DNA of 64,000 nt, taken from Heterobilharzia americana (taxonomy: Eukaryota; Platyhelminthes; Trematoda; Strigeidida; Schistosomatidae). How positions within the stretch are numbered: the first letter of the stretch is position 1; each line of letters opens with the position of its first letter. A program made the position numbers and the translations under genes. Positions 23,461 through 35,524 of this stretch are shown in pieces. Under the pieces are notes generated by a model. The model was not told where the DNA came from. It ran no database searches and saw only the letters and a list, made by a program, of their open reading frames with translations. The stretch is taken from assembly GCA_944470555.2 (NCBI GenBank), contig OX104127.1:52752934-52816933 (forward strand), given 5' to 3'.

Positions 23461-24744
23461 ATGTATAAAGGACAGTGAAAGAGTAAGAATTAACCATTTA
23501 GCAATACTTCAGGAAACTTAAGCAAACTGTTGTTGTTCTCTTTATTATCAAACTAGATAAATCTATAGATGATATTATCATCTCACAGTCATCTTCATTA
23601 TCTAGTCATAAGAAACGTGTGACTGATATTCGAGAGAAAATTTCATATAAACTCGCTAAAAGTTTAATTTATTTACAAAAGGATAGATTCTATACGAAAT
23701 TCAATGCCAAATAAACGTCAGTAGAGGATTCTGAATCCCACGAAACAGTGTGCAACTTAGAATTTCATTCGTGAAATGCAGTTTTATAAAGCTGATATCA
23801 CATTTGAAAAGACTTCAAAATCTACCACTAATCCCTTTTTTATGACCCCTAAATTCTTCGAAAAAGCAGTCATCAAGTAGAATGAGATTTCCTTGAATTG
23901 TTAGTCATCGCATAATGCAATTTCCACTTATCATTCTAGAAAGAAAGTCACCTTAGGAAGTACTTACAGTGTGTTTTATGAACTTAGCATAAAAAACAAA
24001 TCAATCTTCATAAATAATTAATTTGTTTTCTGCCGTAATCGGCGTCTAGGTGGATGCACAGCAATTGGTGTATTACAAAATGACAGATATCGATTGAAAA
24101 TGATGCTCACCATGTAGGAATCATTAAAAAAAGGTGTAGACCACCCCATAGATATATAAAAGGAATACCAAAACTTGTCGGAGTAAAACTTAGGCACCAC
24201 AGTAGATTAAAAATTTATTTCAGTTTTTTTAGTAGATGTTCAATGAAACACTAGTATTCATTAGACATTTCATAGATCAAGATATTTTATCTCAACACGT
24301 TATACTACTTTTTATGGAAAAGTAGTTAAAGGGATTGCAATAACTTTTGTGGCAACTTTATGTCCTCTTCTTTCAAAACTTAACCTGTATTTATCTTAGG
24401 TTTTAATTATTTAATTAAACAGTCTTCTGTTAAAAAATCTTGAAGAATGAGTAGTTTTGTGAAATAAAAGACATGTTCTGGTTGTGTAAGCGACTTCAAA
24501 CTGCTAACCTTGTTCAATAGTATACTTCGATGATTCATGATACTTTTCTTGAAGGGGAGACAGTTTGTTACCGCGACTTGATGGCTGCCAATAGAAACCC
24601 TGTAGACATGAGAGTTGAGCAATCAAAAAGCCTGTAAGGACTGTTAATGTGGTCAATGCATTTCGAAAACCATTTGCAAACCAATTACCCTATTTGAGGT
24701 TTATCAATCCATTCAGATCGGCAAGTTGGATTCAATTGCTTGAC
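23461..24744. other. AT-rich stretch, nothing recognised
   Basis: No recognised gene or repeat in about 1.3 kb. Confidence 0.4.
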
Positions 24745-24880
24745 CCATTTCGGCCCTAGGAAGTGGATTTCTCCGAGCCCGCTTCATCTCAAATGATCAA
24801 AATGGTCATCTGATGGTTAGATCACCCTAATCTGGTTAGCGAAATCTACAGACCAGAGTGTTTTCTGACTTCTTATGCTT
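24745..24880 (+). repeat. Dispersed short repeat, family C
   Basis: AATCTGGTTAGCGAAATCTA followed by CAGACCAGAGTG matches the copies at 2925-2995 and 8498-8560. The part before it (CCATTTCGGCCCTAGGAAGT) has no partner that I could find. Confidence 0.45.
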
Positions 24881-26664
24881 TTAAGTAGTATATTTCATCT
24901 TTAAGTTACCTTTATAGGCCCGCCTAACAGCGAAACAAAACCAAACTGCTTTTCAAGCCAGTTAGTTAACTCTCGATAATTTGCATTGTCGTGGGTTAGA
25001 ATGACGAAAAATATGTAAGTACTTAAATATTGATATCCGAAAAGTGATATATACCTCGAAATCTTACAAGGAATTAATCTTCCGATAAGTAAGTAGACAA
25101 AATTCTAAAAGGTGACAATATTTTATATCCGCATATAGCTGCTACTTTTTAAGAATTAAGTAGTCGAAATATGAAACCTGAATTTGTCATTATTTATTGT
25201 GTTCAACGTATCGTTTAGGAGACATGTTAAACACAATTGATATTTATTGCTGAAAGAAGGTTAAGTAACCAGTTTCACTGAATCATGATGGAAAATATTT
25301 GTGTTGTCAGGTATGGGGGTAAACTGTAGAAATTCTCTTACTTTTACAGGTACACTCCAGTATTAAATAAATTCAACCGTCAAGTCAGTCATCTACACTC
25401 TACTGAACAGCGCATACAGTCGTTAATATCGTTACATCCACTCAAAATGAAAACCCGAGTACCCAAACAGTTTAGATCGGAATACGTTTAAATCTTACGT
25501 GCTAAGAATTTCTTTGAAAGAAATTTGGACCAAAAATGACTGAAAGATTCTTCAACAAATAAACCGAGTTCAAGAGATACGCGTAAAATCCACACCCCAA
25601 GGTTCATCCGTAGTATGTTTGTATACTAATAAGCCGAGCTAATGTAAAACAAAAAGCTGTTTCCAAAGCAATTCAGAGGCAAATATTAAAAGCATGCGGA
25701 TCCCCATAGGAGAGATAAAAAACAGGATCAAAGGAAATGTTCTAGGGGAGATATTACATCATGGGAATAAGCGAAGGAGCACGACGTAATCATAAGCTGC
25801 GAAATGCACTAATATCCTACGACGATATATGATGACGATAATCAATGATAATGTAGTGCAACCCACCCACAAGGTCCTCAAAAGTAATCACGAAATTTAA
25901 GTTCAGTAATCATCGGTATAGCTACTATCGTGAATTTATTTTATCAAGTAACTTTGAAATCACCTGAGAAGACTAACTTTTCCTTGCGAATTAGTCATAA
26001 CGATAAATGCTGCCTATATAACGATTGTTTGTTTGGGCTTGTTTTTTCATTACCTTCATTATCATCGTTATTTTTGCTCAGCTGGCTCTTAGATTGACTT
26101 TTCTCTTCAATTTGCTGAATAGTTTCAGTTACTTCAATTAAAGCCTTCTTTGAGCTCTCAATAAACAGCCTTTTCAGTTCAAGAAATATGAAAGTAGTGC
26201 TTGACTAGTTTTTACTTCATCTTTATTCTCAAATCATACCAACATACAATTTTTAGGCAAGTTTATATAATGCTGAATTATTATCTTAAAAGTTGACACA
26301 TAGAGTATTATACTCAATCTTTTGTTTCTCTAGGTTTGTAAACATCCAAAGTAAATCAACTAGTTATACTTTGTTGTTTCCGAACAAAAGACAAGAGGTA
26401 AAAAGAAAATATAATTTTAACAAAGCTGAACCAGAAACCTTGAGCTTACTGGCATAGAAACGTGTGTTTTGCCAACGTAACCTTATACAACGTCGTTTGC
26501 TAACTGTTTAAAACTAGTTTTATCTGTGATTCCATTTTAGTCTGTTTATTAGAAGTGTCACACAGTAAAACAGTATTGTTTACTGAATAACGTTTTGGAC
26601 ATCATTTATTATCCATATTCATCTCAGTTATGCGTGTGATTGTGCCTGATACCTACAGTTTTTG
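24881..26664. other. AT-rich stretch, nothing recognised
   Basis: About 1.8 kb with no recognised gene or repeat. Confidence 0.4.
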
Positions 26665-27780
26665 AGTTTCAAAATAAAATATGTGAACAAACTGAAGGGT
26701 TGCCATGGGATCCCCAATATCCCTTATTGCCGCAGACATATGTATGGATAGTTAGAAACCGATGAACCCTCATTCCTACTCCAAAAATATGGTTGCAATG
26801 TGTAGATGATACGTTTACAGTACTGGAGTCGAAACCCATCAATAGGTTCTTGACACATATAAATGAATGCAATCCACTTAGAAGGTGATGAATGCGAACT
26901 AGCAATGTTGGTTTGCGGGAGTAAATAAACACAAATAGAAAGTTTAGAGACTGACTTCTAAAGGGAACCTTCCCATTCGAATAGACACTTAGACTCACCC
27001 CCCATCTCACTTGAAATAGACTTAGATATATGCCAAAGTCATGAGGAGAAAAATCTCACTAGCAGGCAGGAAAGTCTACGACAAGAATGTAGACACACAT
27101 CAAGAATTACTCATCTAAATTTGCAAATAAATTCATAAAAAATGGAATAAAAATATTAACAGTAGCAGTAGAAACATGGGTGTTACTGATAACAAATCTA
27201 CTACTAACAACGTTAACAGGTTTGAGAGAGATTTCAAACCTATTTTTTGTCACCATACCAGAAAGGGCACCTCAGTAGTATCACAAAGAATTCTCAACAA
27301 GACTGGGATTAAAGTGGCATTTAAATCAACAAATTCGCTTACAAACAAGCTCTGTAGGTTGTAAGATCCTATCGATCTCATTTAGCAAAATCATTTGGTT
27401 TACCAGATCCCTTACAATGATTGTGAGGTTAAATGCATAGGTCGAAATAGTTGACCAGAGTGAACTAAAATAACAGAGCACAAAGACCTGGATAAATCAA
27501 AATTAGTAGATCCCAATAAGATAAGAAATAAAGAAAAAAGCTTGACTATGGTGATGCACGCAATTACACACAATCACACACTAGAGTGGGATAGAGCGAT
27601 AGTGTTAAAACCTAACTCATTGGGATGGAGGAAGAGATTCATAACCGAATCTTTCTTTATTCAATCAACACAAAATGAATGCAATACAAATGATTCTGCA
27701 CCTGTCCCAGATGTATGGAGAATTCTACAACTCTTGTTATCACAAAGAAGGTGAGGAAAATAGAACTATACAAACTATCT
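26665..27780 (+). mobile_element. Neptune-like Penelope element, RT end and GIY-YIG, decayed
   Basis: Plus-strand frames read PKIWLQCVDDTFTVLES (about 26787-26832; the CVDD is the RT catalytic motif C, usually YVDD), INRFLTHINECNPL, then after a decayed stretch GTSVVSQRILNKTGIKVAF and NSLTNKLCRL (27270-27360), VYQIPYNDCEVKCIGRNS (about 27399-27450, the GIY-YIG domain), TEHKDLDKSK, and WRKRFITESFFIQST (about 27627-27672). The order RT, spacer, GIY-YIG and a WR.R.I.E..FI line is that of PLEs. A minus-strand frame at 26669-27010 is a shadow. Several stops and shifts break it. Confidence 0.7.
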
Positions 27781-29802
27781 TATAGTTGTGGAGTTACCTG
27801 TTATAAACTCGGACGATAATTTACATCCGAAACGTCATCCAATGAATGATACTATTTCACTGTCAAATTTCTGATAAACAGACTAAAATGGAATGATAAC
27901 CTGCCGTAGTGCCCACGTTTTACTCCTATAGCTTGGTCTGATCAGCAGAGGTCAGAAAACTGGCGTATGTGGAAAACTTTCCTTTAGACCAAACTATCTG
28001 CTACACAGGTGATAGTTCATAGTAGATGAATTATGTAATTCAGATGGCAGGTTACAGACTCAGTAATCAAGCAAACGTACCATATTTACTCATCTCACCA
28101 ATAACAACAAACTCACAAATAGACTTTAAAGTCTTTTTACCTTTTTTTAAAATCAGCCTATTCTGTATGGTTATTTTCCAGTATGGTAGAGAATTTAGAA
28201 ACTTATGTGATGAAAACACAGTTGTGTCAGTAGCATTAGGATGATTACAACAAAAGTGTTCAGAATCATTTTGAAAGTTTTTCTTCATCTATTCTGTTTA
28301 AATGTTGATTAAATGGAGCAGTTTATTATCATCCTTATTTTCAGAAAACATCGATTACTAAAGTAACACTGAAAAGAGCATTTGAAAGATTAAACTTCAT
28401 TGATAATTTCATATTGGACATTGAATAAAATAATCATCTTGCTTACAATTTGAAACTAAGCGCTTAATCCAAATACTTTGATATAATGCAGCCGAAATCT
28501 TACAAAACGTTTACATATTTTCGTTTTTCAAAACATATCAAAAATTTTACGATATTTAGATAAAATATAAGATAGAGGAGCAGAGATAGGGTGAAAAATG
28601 CTTCCTGTTGAGTCGGTATATTTTCTGCACTTACTATAGTTATAAACATTAGGACATATCGACTCATCTACATACTTTCTAGTAGTTATTCAGGAGTAAA
28701 AAATACCTTGAGAGCTTTACAACCGTTGAGATGCACAAAATTTGGCTTATTATCTAACGCTATATGAATACGCTGTTATATTTAAATGAAATGTATAGGT
28801 CAATTGATCGGTAATAAGATGTTTCTTGTTAGCTTTGTATTATGCTCTTGAATACTATAGAAACCGACTTTGTACAACAACTTGAGATAATCACACTTGC
28901 TATAAATGTTTCCCAGTCATTGTGTCAATATATAGCATCAGCATTCGTCTCATCTATAATACCCTTTGCTGTAGAGTGAATCAAGCTTGAACTTTATGCT
29001 GAGATCACATAAGGTGTAATGAAAAACCTCAGTAGTATTGCTTTGATCAAGTATTACATTAGGTTATTATTACTATCGTTAACTTGTTCCCTTAATTACG
29101 TTTCATGCAAACTATTAGCAGTCTAAGAATTTATCAGACGGTTTATTAGTGTCACATGAGTGAGAAGAAAGTATGAATATACAAGACAGTTTTCAGGATG
29201 ACTGTTTAGTAAAAACTCCACCTAAACTACAAGAAAATAGAACTTTTGGGAACCTTTACTGAGTGTTTAAATGACTTATCTATACTTGTTAGTAAACATT
29301 TTTGTATTTCTCACAGCAAATTCTCATTATTGTATCTATAAAGGAAAAATGTGGACCGATTACTTCCGCTAGCGTTTCACTTATCCCAACAGCGGACTTC
29401 TTACCTTTATTAAATTCACTGCAAAACGGTAGCCATTCTGTGAAAAACAACAATCACTATATTACAGGCATAAAGATGATTTCGTGATAAATGTCTGTTC
29501 ACTTTTTTTTATTGGATAACAATAAAAAATGTTTCAGGATTCATTCTGTTAGCTTCGCCTGAAATGAATGGTAATCTTTTTAAACTGGCACCTACATTTA
29601 AGATAAAATTAGGAAACATTTACAATGCATTTTAAACTGGACACATTCAATCAAGTTTTTTTCTGATATTCTTCCTTGGTTAGTACAACTTTCGCAGTGT
29701 GATAATTCAAAATGAATTCGTCAGGTATGCACGCTTATACAACAAAACACGTTTAGAAAAGTGTTACTCTTTTCAGTCATATCATTCTCGACCTGTAAAA
29801 CC
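27781..29802. other. AT-rich stretch, nothing firm
   Basis: About 2 kb. Weak splice-like sites exist near 29316, but the open frame behind them (to 29487) has no clear family. Nothing else seen. Confidence 0.35.
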
Positions 29803-30022
29803 ATACATAAATATTCTATTCATATAGTAACAGAAAAGGAATCTTTCATGAAATATTTTAAGCGAAGTTCACTTTTGATTACAAATCAAGAGGATAAGAT
29901 CAAAGAATTACGTAATGCTAGAAAAAGTAGTGAGAAGAAGAGTTTTCAAGATCGGAGTAATATTTGGTTAGTCAGCTGAATGATGCAATAGGATGAGTGT
30001 GAAGAAGAATGTGTGAAAAGAT
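29803..30022 (+). repeat. Left arm of a long diverged inverted repeat
   Basis: The arm reads from TACATAAATATTCTATTC to GTGTGAAAAGATC. Its reverse complement is found at 30270-30513 with many small differences and a few indels over about 220-240 bases. Internal lines such as ATTACAAATCAAGAGGATAA and GAATGATGCAATAGGATGA have clear partners. No other copy was found in the window and no known transposon motif was seen. Confidence 0.7.
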
Positions 30023-30269
30023 CTGAACCAAACATTTTTTGAAGGTTAAATTATTCTTATGGGTCAGGTCCATTCCAACTCAAATGACGGAACAAATTTC
30101 TTTTGAACGCATAGTCCGGCCATTATACCTTACTCTATAGCAGAAAGTGGATCGATAAATATACATCAAGCTGGCCAAGAATGTCAGCTTATCCTTTACG
30201 TATAATCGAAGTGAGTAAGTGGAGAAAGTTAATTTGAGTTTGTCAGCATAGAAAGTCTTTCTCAATGTG

Positions 30270-30513
30270 ATCTTCTCACACATTATATTTCTCGACTTCG
30301 ATAAGTCTGATTTCTCTTCACATTCACCATATTACATCATTCAACTTACTAACCAAATATCCTGATTAGTCTTCCTCTCATTACCATTTCGAACATTACA
30401 TAATTCTCTAATCTAATCCTCCTGATTTGTAATCACATGTGAACTTTGCTCAAAATAGTTCATGAAACATTTGTTTTCTGTTACTATGCGAATAGAATAT
30501 TTATACGAATGTA
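30270..30513 (-). repeat. Right arm of a long diverged inverted repeat
   Basis: Reverse complement of the arm at 29803-30022; the two are separated by about 247 bases without recognised content. Partner lines are TTATCTCCTCC-type blocks such as TCCTCCTGATTTGTAATCAC (30418-30437) and CATATTACATCATTCAACTT (30327-30346). Confidence 0.7.
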
Positions 30514-30851
30514 TAGCTTGTGAGTGATATACATCCTCTGTTATGTATTCTAATGGGGATTTTTAAGCTAAATACATTTATGCTGAGTTTTATTTCGTAA
30601 ATCACTGGAGATACTACTAGTCTACGAAATCATTTGATGATATTTCAAAAAATGAAAACTGAATGACAGCTGATAAACTAGGAGGTGGTAGTTTCCTTTC
30701 CAAAACTGAGATAATGTCTAAATAACACTTGCAAAACTGACAAAGAAATCAGAGTTAAGGAATAATATTGTATGGATCAATTACATCACATAATCTGAGC
30801 TATTGTAGGCATTTGAATCTAAACTTTTTTTCCAAAAATACAGTAGTAACT

Positions 30852-31318
30852 AATATTGATTGGTGTTAGTATAATTGTTTTTCATATTTTTTATATGATA
30901 CCGTCATTGCTTGGACCAAATCGATCGGTCTCTATTTGCATATGGGCTCCTGTGCAGATGCCTCGATATTGCCAGTGTTCTAATTATACTAATGATGGAT
31001 CGTGGCTAGCAGTGGAATCCGGGATGCGTATTTCGTCCTATTTGGAACTCGTCATCTGGATGTACCTGCTTCCAAGTGAGTGGTGTTGTTGTCATATAAA
31101 AACCCTGATACTAAAAACTATACCCGTCGCACAAGAAGTGGATATCGTGGCTCGGTGGTGTAGTGGATAATGCGCTGGCGTTTGAAGCGATCGCTTCTGA
31201 GTCCGAATTGCGGTGGGAACAACGTCACTCAGTTGGAGGCAGGTACATCCAGCTGACGAGTCCCAAATAAGACGAAATGTGCATCCTGGATTCCACTGCT
31301 AGCCACGATCCATCTTTA
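30852..31318 (+). repeat. Sm-alpha-like foldback repeat, orientation A
   Basis: Left arm: tail block in minus orientation (AATATTGATTGGTG..., CGGTCTCTATTTGCATAT, CAGATGCCTC), then a minus hammerhead (31012-31076). Centre (about 31090-31216): GTCATATAAAAACCCTG, then GGCTCGGTGGTGTAGTGG and TTTGAAGCGATCGC in plus orientation, which is the tRNA-like promoter. Right arm: AACAAC and a plus hammerhead (31236-31303). At 57566-58045 the same arms flank the same centre in the opposite orientation. The left hammerhead core is AUGACGAG (C3 changed), the right one is intact. Confidence 0.8.
31236..31303 (+). ncRNA. Hammerhead ribozyme (Sm-alpha type), core intact
   Basis: The RNA reads CAGGUACAUCCAG (stem I, 5' strand), CUGACGA (31253-31259), a stem II closed by GUC/GAC with one mismatch above, GAAA (31274-31277), the tiny stem III AUGU/GCAU, the AUC site, and CUGGAUUCCACUGC (stem I, 3' strand). 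All conserved core positions are present. Cleavage is expected after 31285. Schistosome Sm-alpha repeats are known to carry active hammerheads of this form; activity of this copy is inferred. Confidence 0.75.
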
Positions 31319-32139
31319 AGGTGAGAATGATTTCATCAAGGTTAAGCTTGTCCATCTGTAAAAGAAATATAGCCCAACAGTTTCTTTGCTATAAAACCCT
31401 TCAGTTCTATAAATACAATCATTATAAAATGATAAAGAAGTTTATCCTGACATTATTATATTATCAGTAATGTTTCTAAATAAACTTCAATATATTGACC
31501 CAACAATCAGCACTAAAAACGAGCATCGCTTAAATGCTCAATTACCATCACAATATTTTAGTCTATTTTAATCATTATATTCAGTACCGTTCAACACAAA
31601 AATTCACTTCATCTATTGATAACCTAATTTCTACCACAAATACATTAATATATGGAAAATAATACGATATAGACGAACTATGGAAGGAAATTTCATATAC
31701 CTAAAATTATAAAATTAGCAAGGTTAATCTGTATTTTTTATTTGGTTTTTTGAGATATTTCTCATGTTGGTGTATTATCTATCAGTCGGCTGCAGCCATA
31801 AATATAAACCATGTACAACTCCATCATTGAACATTCCGTAGACTGCGAACATCTGGATCCATTGAAAACCTCTTTCAAAGTCCTCAACAAATTTTGATCA
31901 AATCGTTTAAAAAGGGTGAGGACTAGACACTTATGTAAAGTTGAAGTTTGGTAGTTCATACCTTCAAACCTCAATTGTATATTTAAGGGGAACATGTATA
32001 AACACCCTCTTGACCATGACTTTAATTAGACACTCTACACTACTGTCTACCTTTGTTTCTATATTTTATTTATTTCCTTATACATTTTATTACATTGTTT
32101 ATTTTGAGGCGAAACGGGATTTTAACTTTGATGCAGTAT
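31319..32139. other. AT-rich stretch, nothing recognised
   Basis: Overlapping frames at 31762-31995 (minus) and 31941-32153 (plus) show no domain. Confidence 0.4.
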
Positions 32140-32450
32140 TCACTACGGATTGATATCAGTTGGGAACACTGTTTCGTCCCAGTATGGGACTCCTTAGCAG
32201 TGTGCACCCACAACCCGACTACAGATCGAACTCAGGATCTTTAGGTTTCACAGCCAGTGTGTTAGCCTTCAGGTCTCTGCGTCTGAGCTCAAGGGTTCAC
32301 AGTTTCCATTTTGCGGTACAGCGCGACTACCACTCAAGGTCTTCAAGTGACATCCACTTCCCTTCCGACTGGTTGACTCCAAAATGCGTACTGCCGAGGG
32401 GTCTCATACCAGTGTTCAATGTTTTCAATGGTTCATGATGAATACTACCT
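32140..32450 (-). repeat. tRNA-promoter repeat, family 2, with broken hammerhead
   Basis: Minus-strand copy: tail (TATTCACTACGGATTGATAT), hammerhead remains (32163-32210) and a B box complement (GATCGAACTCAGGATC) with a worn head. The core reads CUAAGGA (G5 to A), and the stem III and cleavage-site part is deleted (GAAACAGUGUUCC). A second tail-like piece TTCATGATGAATACTACCTC at 32433-32452 suggests a foldback or double copy. Confidence 0.55.
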
Positions 32451-32509
32451 CGTCCTACTAAACAACGGAGCACTACATGCATATCAGTAAATAGTAAGAA
32501 CTAATACCC

Positions 32510-32700
32510 CTTGTACAAGAGGTAGCTAGTGCACCGCCATGGCATAGTAGATAAAACCTCTGTGTTTGAAACGATGGGTACGAGATTTGAGTCTTGGTGG
32601 GAACAATATTATTCACTAGTCTGCAGGTACATCCGACTGACGAGGCATAAATCGAGCAAAACGCGCCTCTTAGATTCTTCTGCTAGCCACAACCAAACAA
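32510..32700 (+). repeat. Sm-alpha-like repeat, plus strand, mutated hammerhead
   Basis: Head with ATGGCATAGTAGATAAAACC and TTTGAAACGATGGG, then GGGAACAATATTATTCACTA and a hammerhead at 32620-32685. The core CUGACGA is kept but the GAAA line is AAAA (G12 lost), so it is probably inactive. Confidence 0.65.
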
Positions 32701-34834
32701 ATCACCTCATTATGTTTATCCATTTATTTTTGCCAGACACCAAATCTTTTTGTTCACTGCATTTTGTAAGACTGTTGAAACCATTTCTTGTGTTATGTAA
32801 TATCATCTCATGCATCTATTTCATTTCGGCCTATACTGGACTAAGTTTAATCTTTGAACGAAAACCAACTTGTTCAGAACATTCCAGCATTTTACTTTTT
32901 TGCTTAAAAATGTAAAGCTGTGAAAATGAATTATCGAGAAGACAGTCTTTTCCATAATGTCCTTATATGCTTCGAAATCTGCTCAGATCTTAAATTGCAA
33001 ATAACAGAACTATGAATTCTAGGTTTGTGACTCAATAGACATCTTGCATATGAAAATATATGAGGGTGTCTCTGTTATTTGAAAAGTTCTTCACAGTCAA
33101 CGTTTATGCTTACCGTAGTACTTTAAATGTCATTCAAAATAAAACGTTTACTGTGTGGCGTATCATAAGCAAGAATGAAAAAGGTATATTTTATCACAAC
33201 GATCGGCTACGGATGGCACAATTAGGTCAGCAAATCTTGTAATATCCATCTAACAAATCCCTAATACCTGGAACCCTATTTAACAATCGTAATAACAGTT
33301 ATAATAATAACTGCTTCTTTCAATACAATATATATGATACAGTACAAAATTCTGAGTGTATAACTTTAAACAATATTTTCAGACGAAATGCTTATTGTAT
33401 CTGAATAATGTAAATAATAACCTTGTCCAGGGCAATAATGTAAAACAGTCAGCTGGTTTCGAATAAGCTTCTAGACCATAATGAAGAATTGATAAAAACG
33501 CGAGAGTAAGTTTGGTAGTAGCAGCTTGTTCAGTCGAACTTACAACTTAGGCTAAGTATCCGAGGGATAGTGCACATGATACGTCCAAGGGATATATATA
33601 AATGATTAATGGGAAGGACAAACAATTATGCGTATGTTCGGAGGAAAATGTGTTTAGCTTAAGATTTAAGCAGGCTAAGAAATATCATAAATTTGAGTAA
33701 CTTCATTGTCCACACTTAATGAGCGTATGTACAAAAATGTATCTATCGCTTTGAAATGTAGCAACTAGGGGATAGGAGTCAAGAATGATCTAGGTTTTCA
33801 ACTGTCTCCACATTTCGGTGTTTATTAATTCCTCAATTAGTCTACAGTCCAAATAACATAAAGCAGTCAGCACGCTTTATTTTTATTTCACAAAATTAAG
33901 ATAAAAATAAATGTCAGCACTTAAAACAATTTGTCTTGTTACTCAAAAACTACCACATGATCTCTAGGTAATAAGAACTTGCAAAGGGAAGAATTAAAAA
34001 TTGAGTGACAAAAGTGATTGGCTTTGAGTTTGATCACTTGGTGGTGAATTTCTGTGTACAAGTCCATTCATCTTCCAGAATACAGTTCTGATAAAGCCTA
34101 TCCCATGTTCATCAATCTACACGACTGTAACGCTAAAAGTAATGGTCACGTTGGACAATTAAGGGTAAGGCAAAAAAACTAGTTATATATAGAAAGACAG
34201 ACCCCAGCTAGGTAAGAAATGAAAGAAAGAGTTCAACAGTAGCTATGTGTGTTGTCACGTATTACAATGGAATAAAGTGATATATTGCAAAAAGGAAATA
34301 AGTTTGGTGGACAGACAGGTTGATGACTGAAGCCTTACTTATGGAATCAACATCTGGCATATATGAATGTCACTGATACAACTCCACTTTTGACTAGGTG
34401 AAAACTTTGCGTACCAATTAAGTCCATGGGAAAAAACAGGAAAACTACCAACTGAATCACAAAGGTGAATAAATACTATAATACGATTATGAGAGATAAA
34501 CTGAACTCAAAAGATTATTCAATGAATAATACTGTTTTAAAATGTAATATATACAACAAAAACAGGATTATTTCAGGTTAGAAGGAATAGATAAGATCTG
34601 GACATTTACGTGACAGCTACCTTTTCCTTGCACCGAACTTGATGAATTGAAGTGCATGAATTAGGAAAGATTCTACCAGAATCAGGTAAGTAGAGTAGCT
34701 ACTATCATGGTAAAAGTTGCTTCAAAGAATGTTAGGTAATAACAAAATAGGAATCGCTTCTGACTACTAAATTATGATACTAATCGTTTTCATTTGATTG
34801 GATAAAAATTAAATTAGTACTAATGATGAGTAGT
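32701..34834. other. AT-rich stretch, nothing recognised
   Basis: About 2.1 kb without a recognised gene or repeat. The frames inside 32529-33242 carry no known domain. Confidence 0.4.
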
Positions 34835-35170
34835 GACCAGCAGCGGAATCCACCAAAAACATAAAAACTTCACTCATCTCCCAAGAGGTGGCTTCCGTGA
34901 CGTAGTGGCCTAGTGGATAAGGCTCTGGCATTTGAAGTAATCGGTTCGGGGTTCAAGTCTAAGAGGGGACAACGTCATCCACTGTGAGGCAGGTGGATTA
35001 AGCAGAAAAGACATAGATAGAATGAGATACTCATTCAGGATTTCACTGCTAGCCACTACCCATCATTATTATCAAACTGAAAAATAAAAGGAACATAAAG
35101 GTATCCACATAGGAGCTCTTATGCAATCAGAGGTCGATTAGTTTGGTCCGATCAGCGACGAAAAATAAAA
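34835..35170 (+). repeat. Sm-alpha-like foldback repeat, decayed
   Basis: Left: a small piece of a minus hammerhead (GTGACCAGCAGCGGAATCCA). Middle: plus tRNA-like centre (AGTGGCCTAGTGGATAAGGC, TTTGAAGTAATCGGTTCGGG). Right: worn plus hammerhead (about 34985-35060) and plus tail (35095-35165, AGGTATCCACATAGGAGCTC). The CUGANGA line is lost. Confidence 0.6.
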
Positions 35171-35524
35171 GCAGTAACAGGAAGTGACTAATTAAGCAAA
35201 GAAATATATTCCTTTTCAATTGGGCCTTAGTCTTTGGCTCTACACTAATATAAAGGTTTTCAACTTAAACGAAATATCAGTCAGGTGTTTTGGGGGTTAG
35301 TGAGTAATAATCGTAGATTTCAAGTAGGTTATCGAAATGATAAATTTGAAGCAAATGAATATTGACAGAATAAGAGGAGAAGAAGTTACACCATGTCGAC
35401 GTCGATGGCTGAACACATTTCTTTAGAATATATAGGTTGGGGTTGTAAAAGTGGATTACAATCGCTTCTTCTGTGTGAAATAGACAGACGTGCAATTCAT
35501 ATGGTAATTTAATAGATATACGAT
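35171..35524. other. AT-rich stretch, nothing recognised
   Basis: No recognised gene or repeat. Confidence 0.4.

Noticed and set aside
26669..27010. Minus-strand open frame of 113 codons
   Set aside because: It is the reverse side of the Neptune-like PLE, whose plus-strand reading has the CVDD box.
29317..29487. Possible exon after the acceptor TTTCTCACAG with a short open frame
   Set aside because: The acceptor is fair and a piece of the peptide (IPTADFLPLLNSL) faintly recalls the start of a glycolipid-transfer domain, but there is no donor, no partner exon and the likeness is too short.
31130..31216. True tRNA gene at the promoter-like boxes
   Set aside because: Box A and B are there, but no closed acceptor stem or anticodon arm is visible, and the same segment recurs inside hammerhead repeats. 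It is a tRNA-derived promoter.
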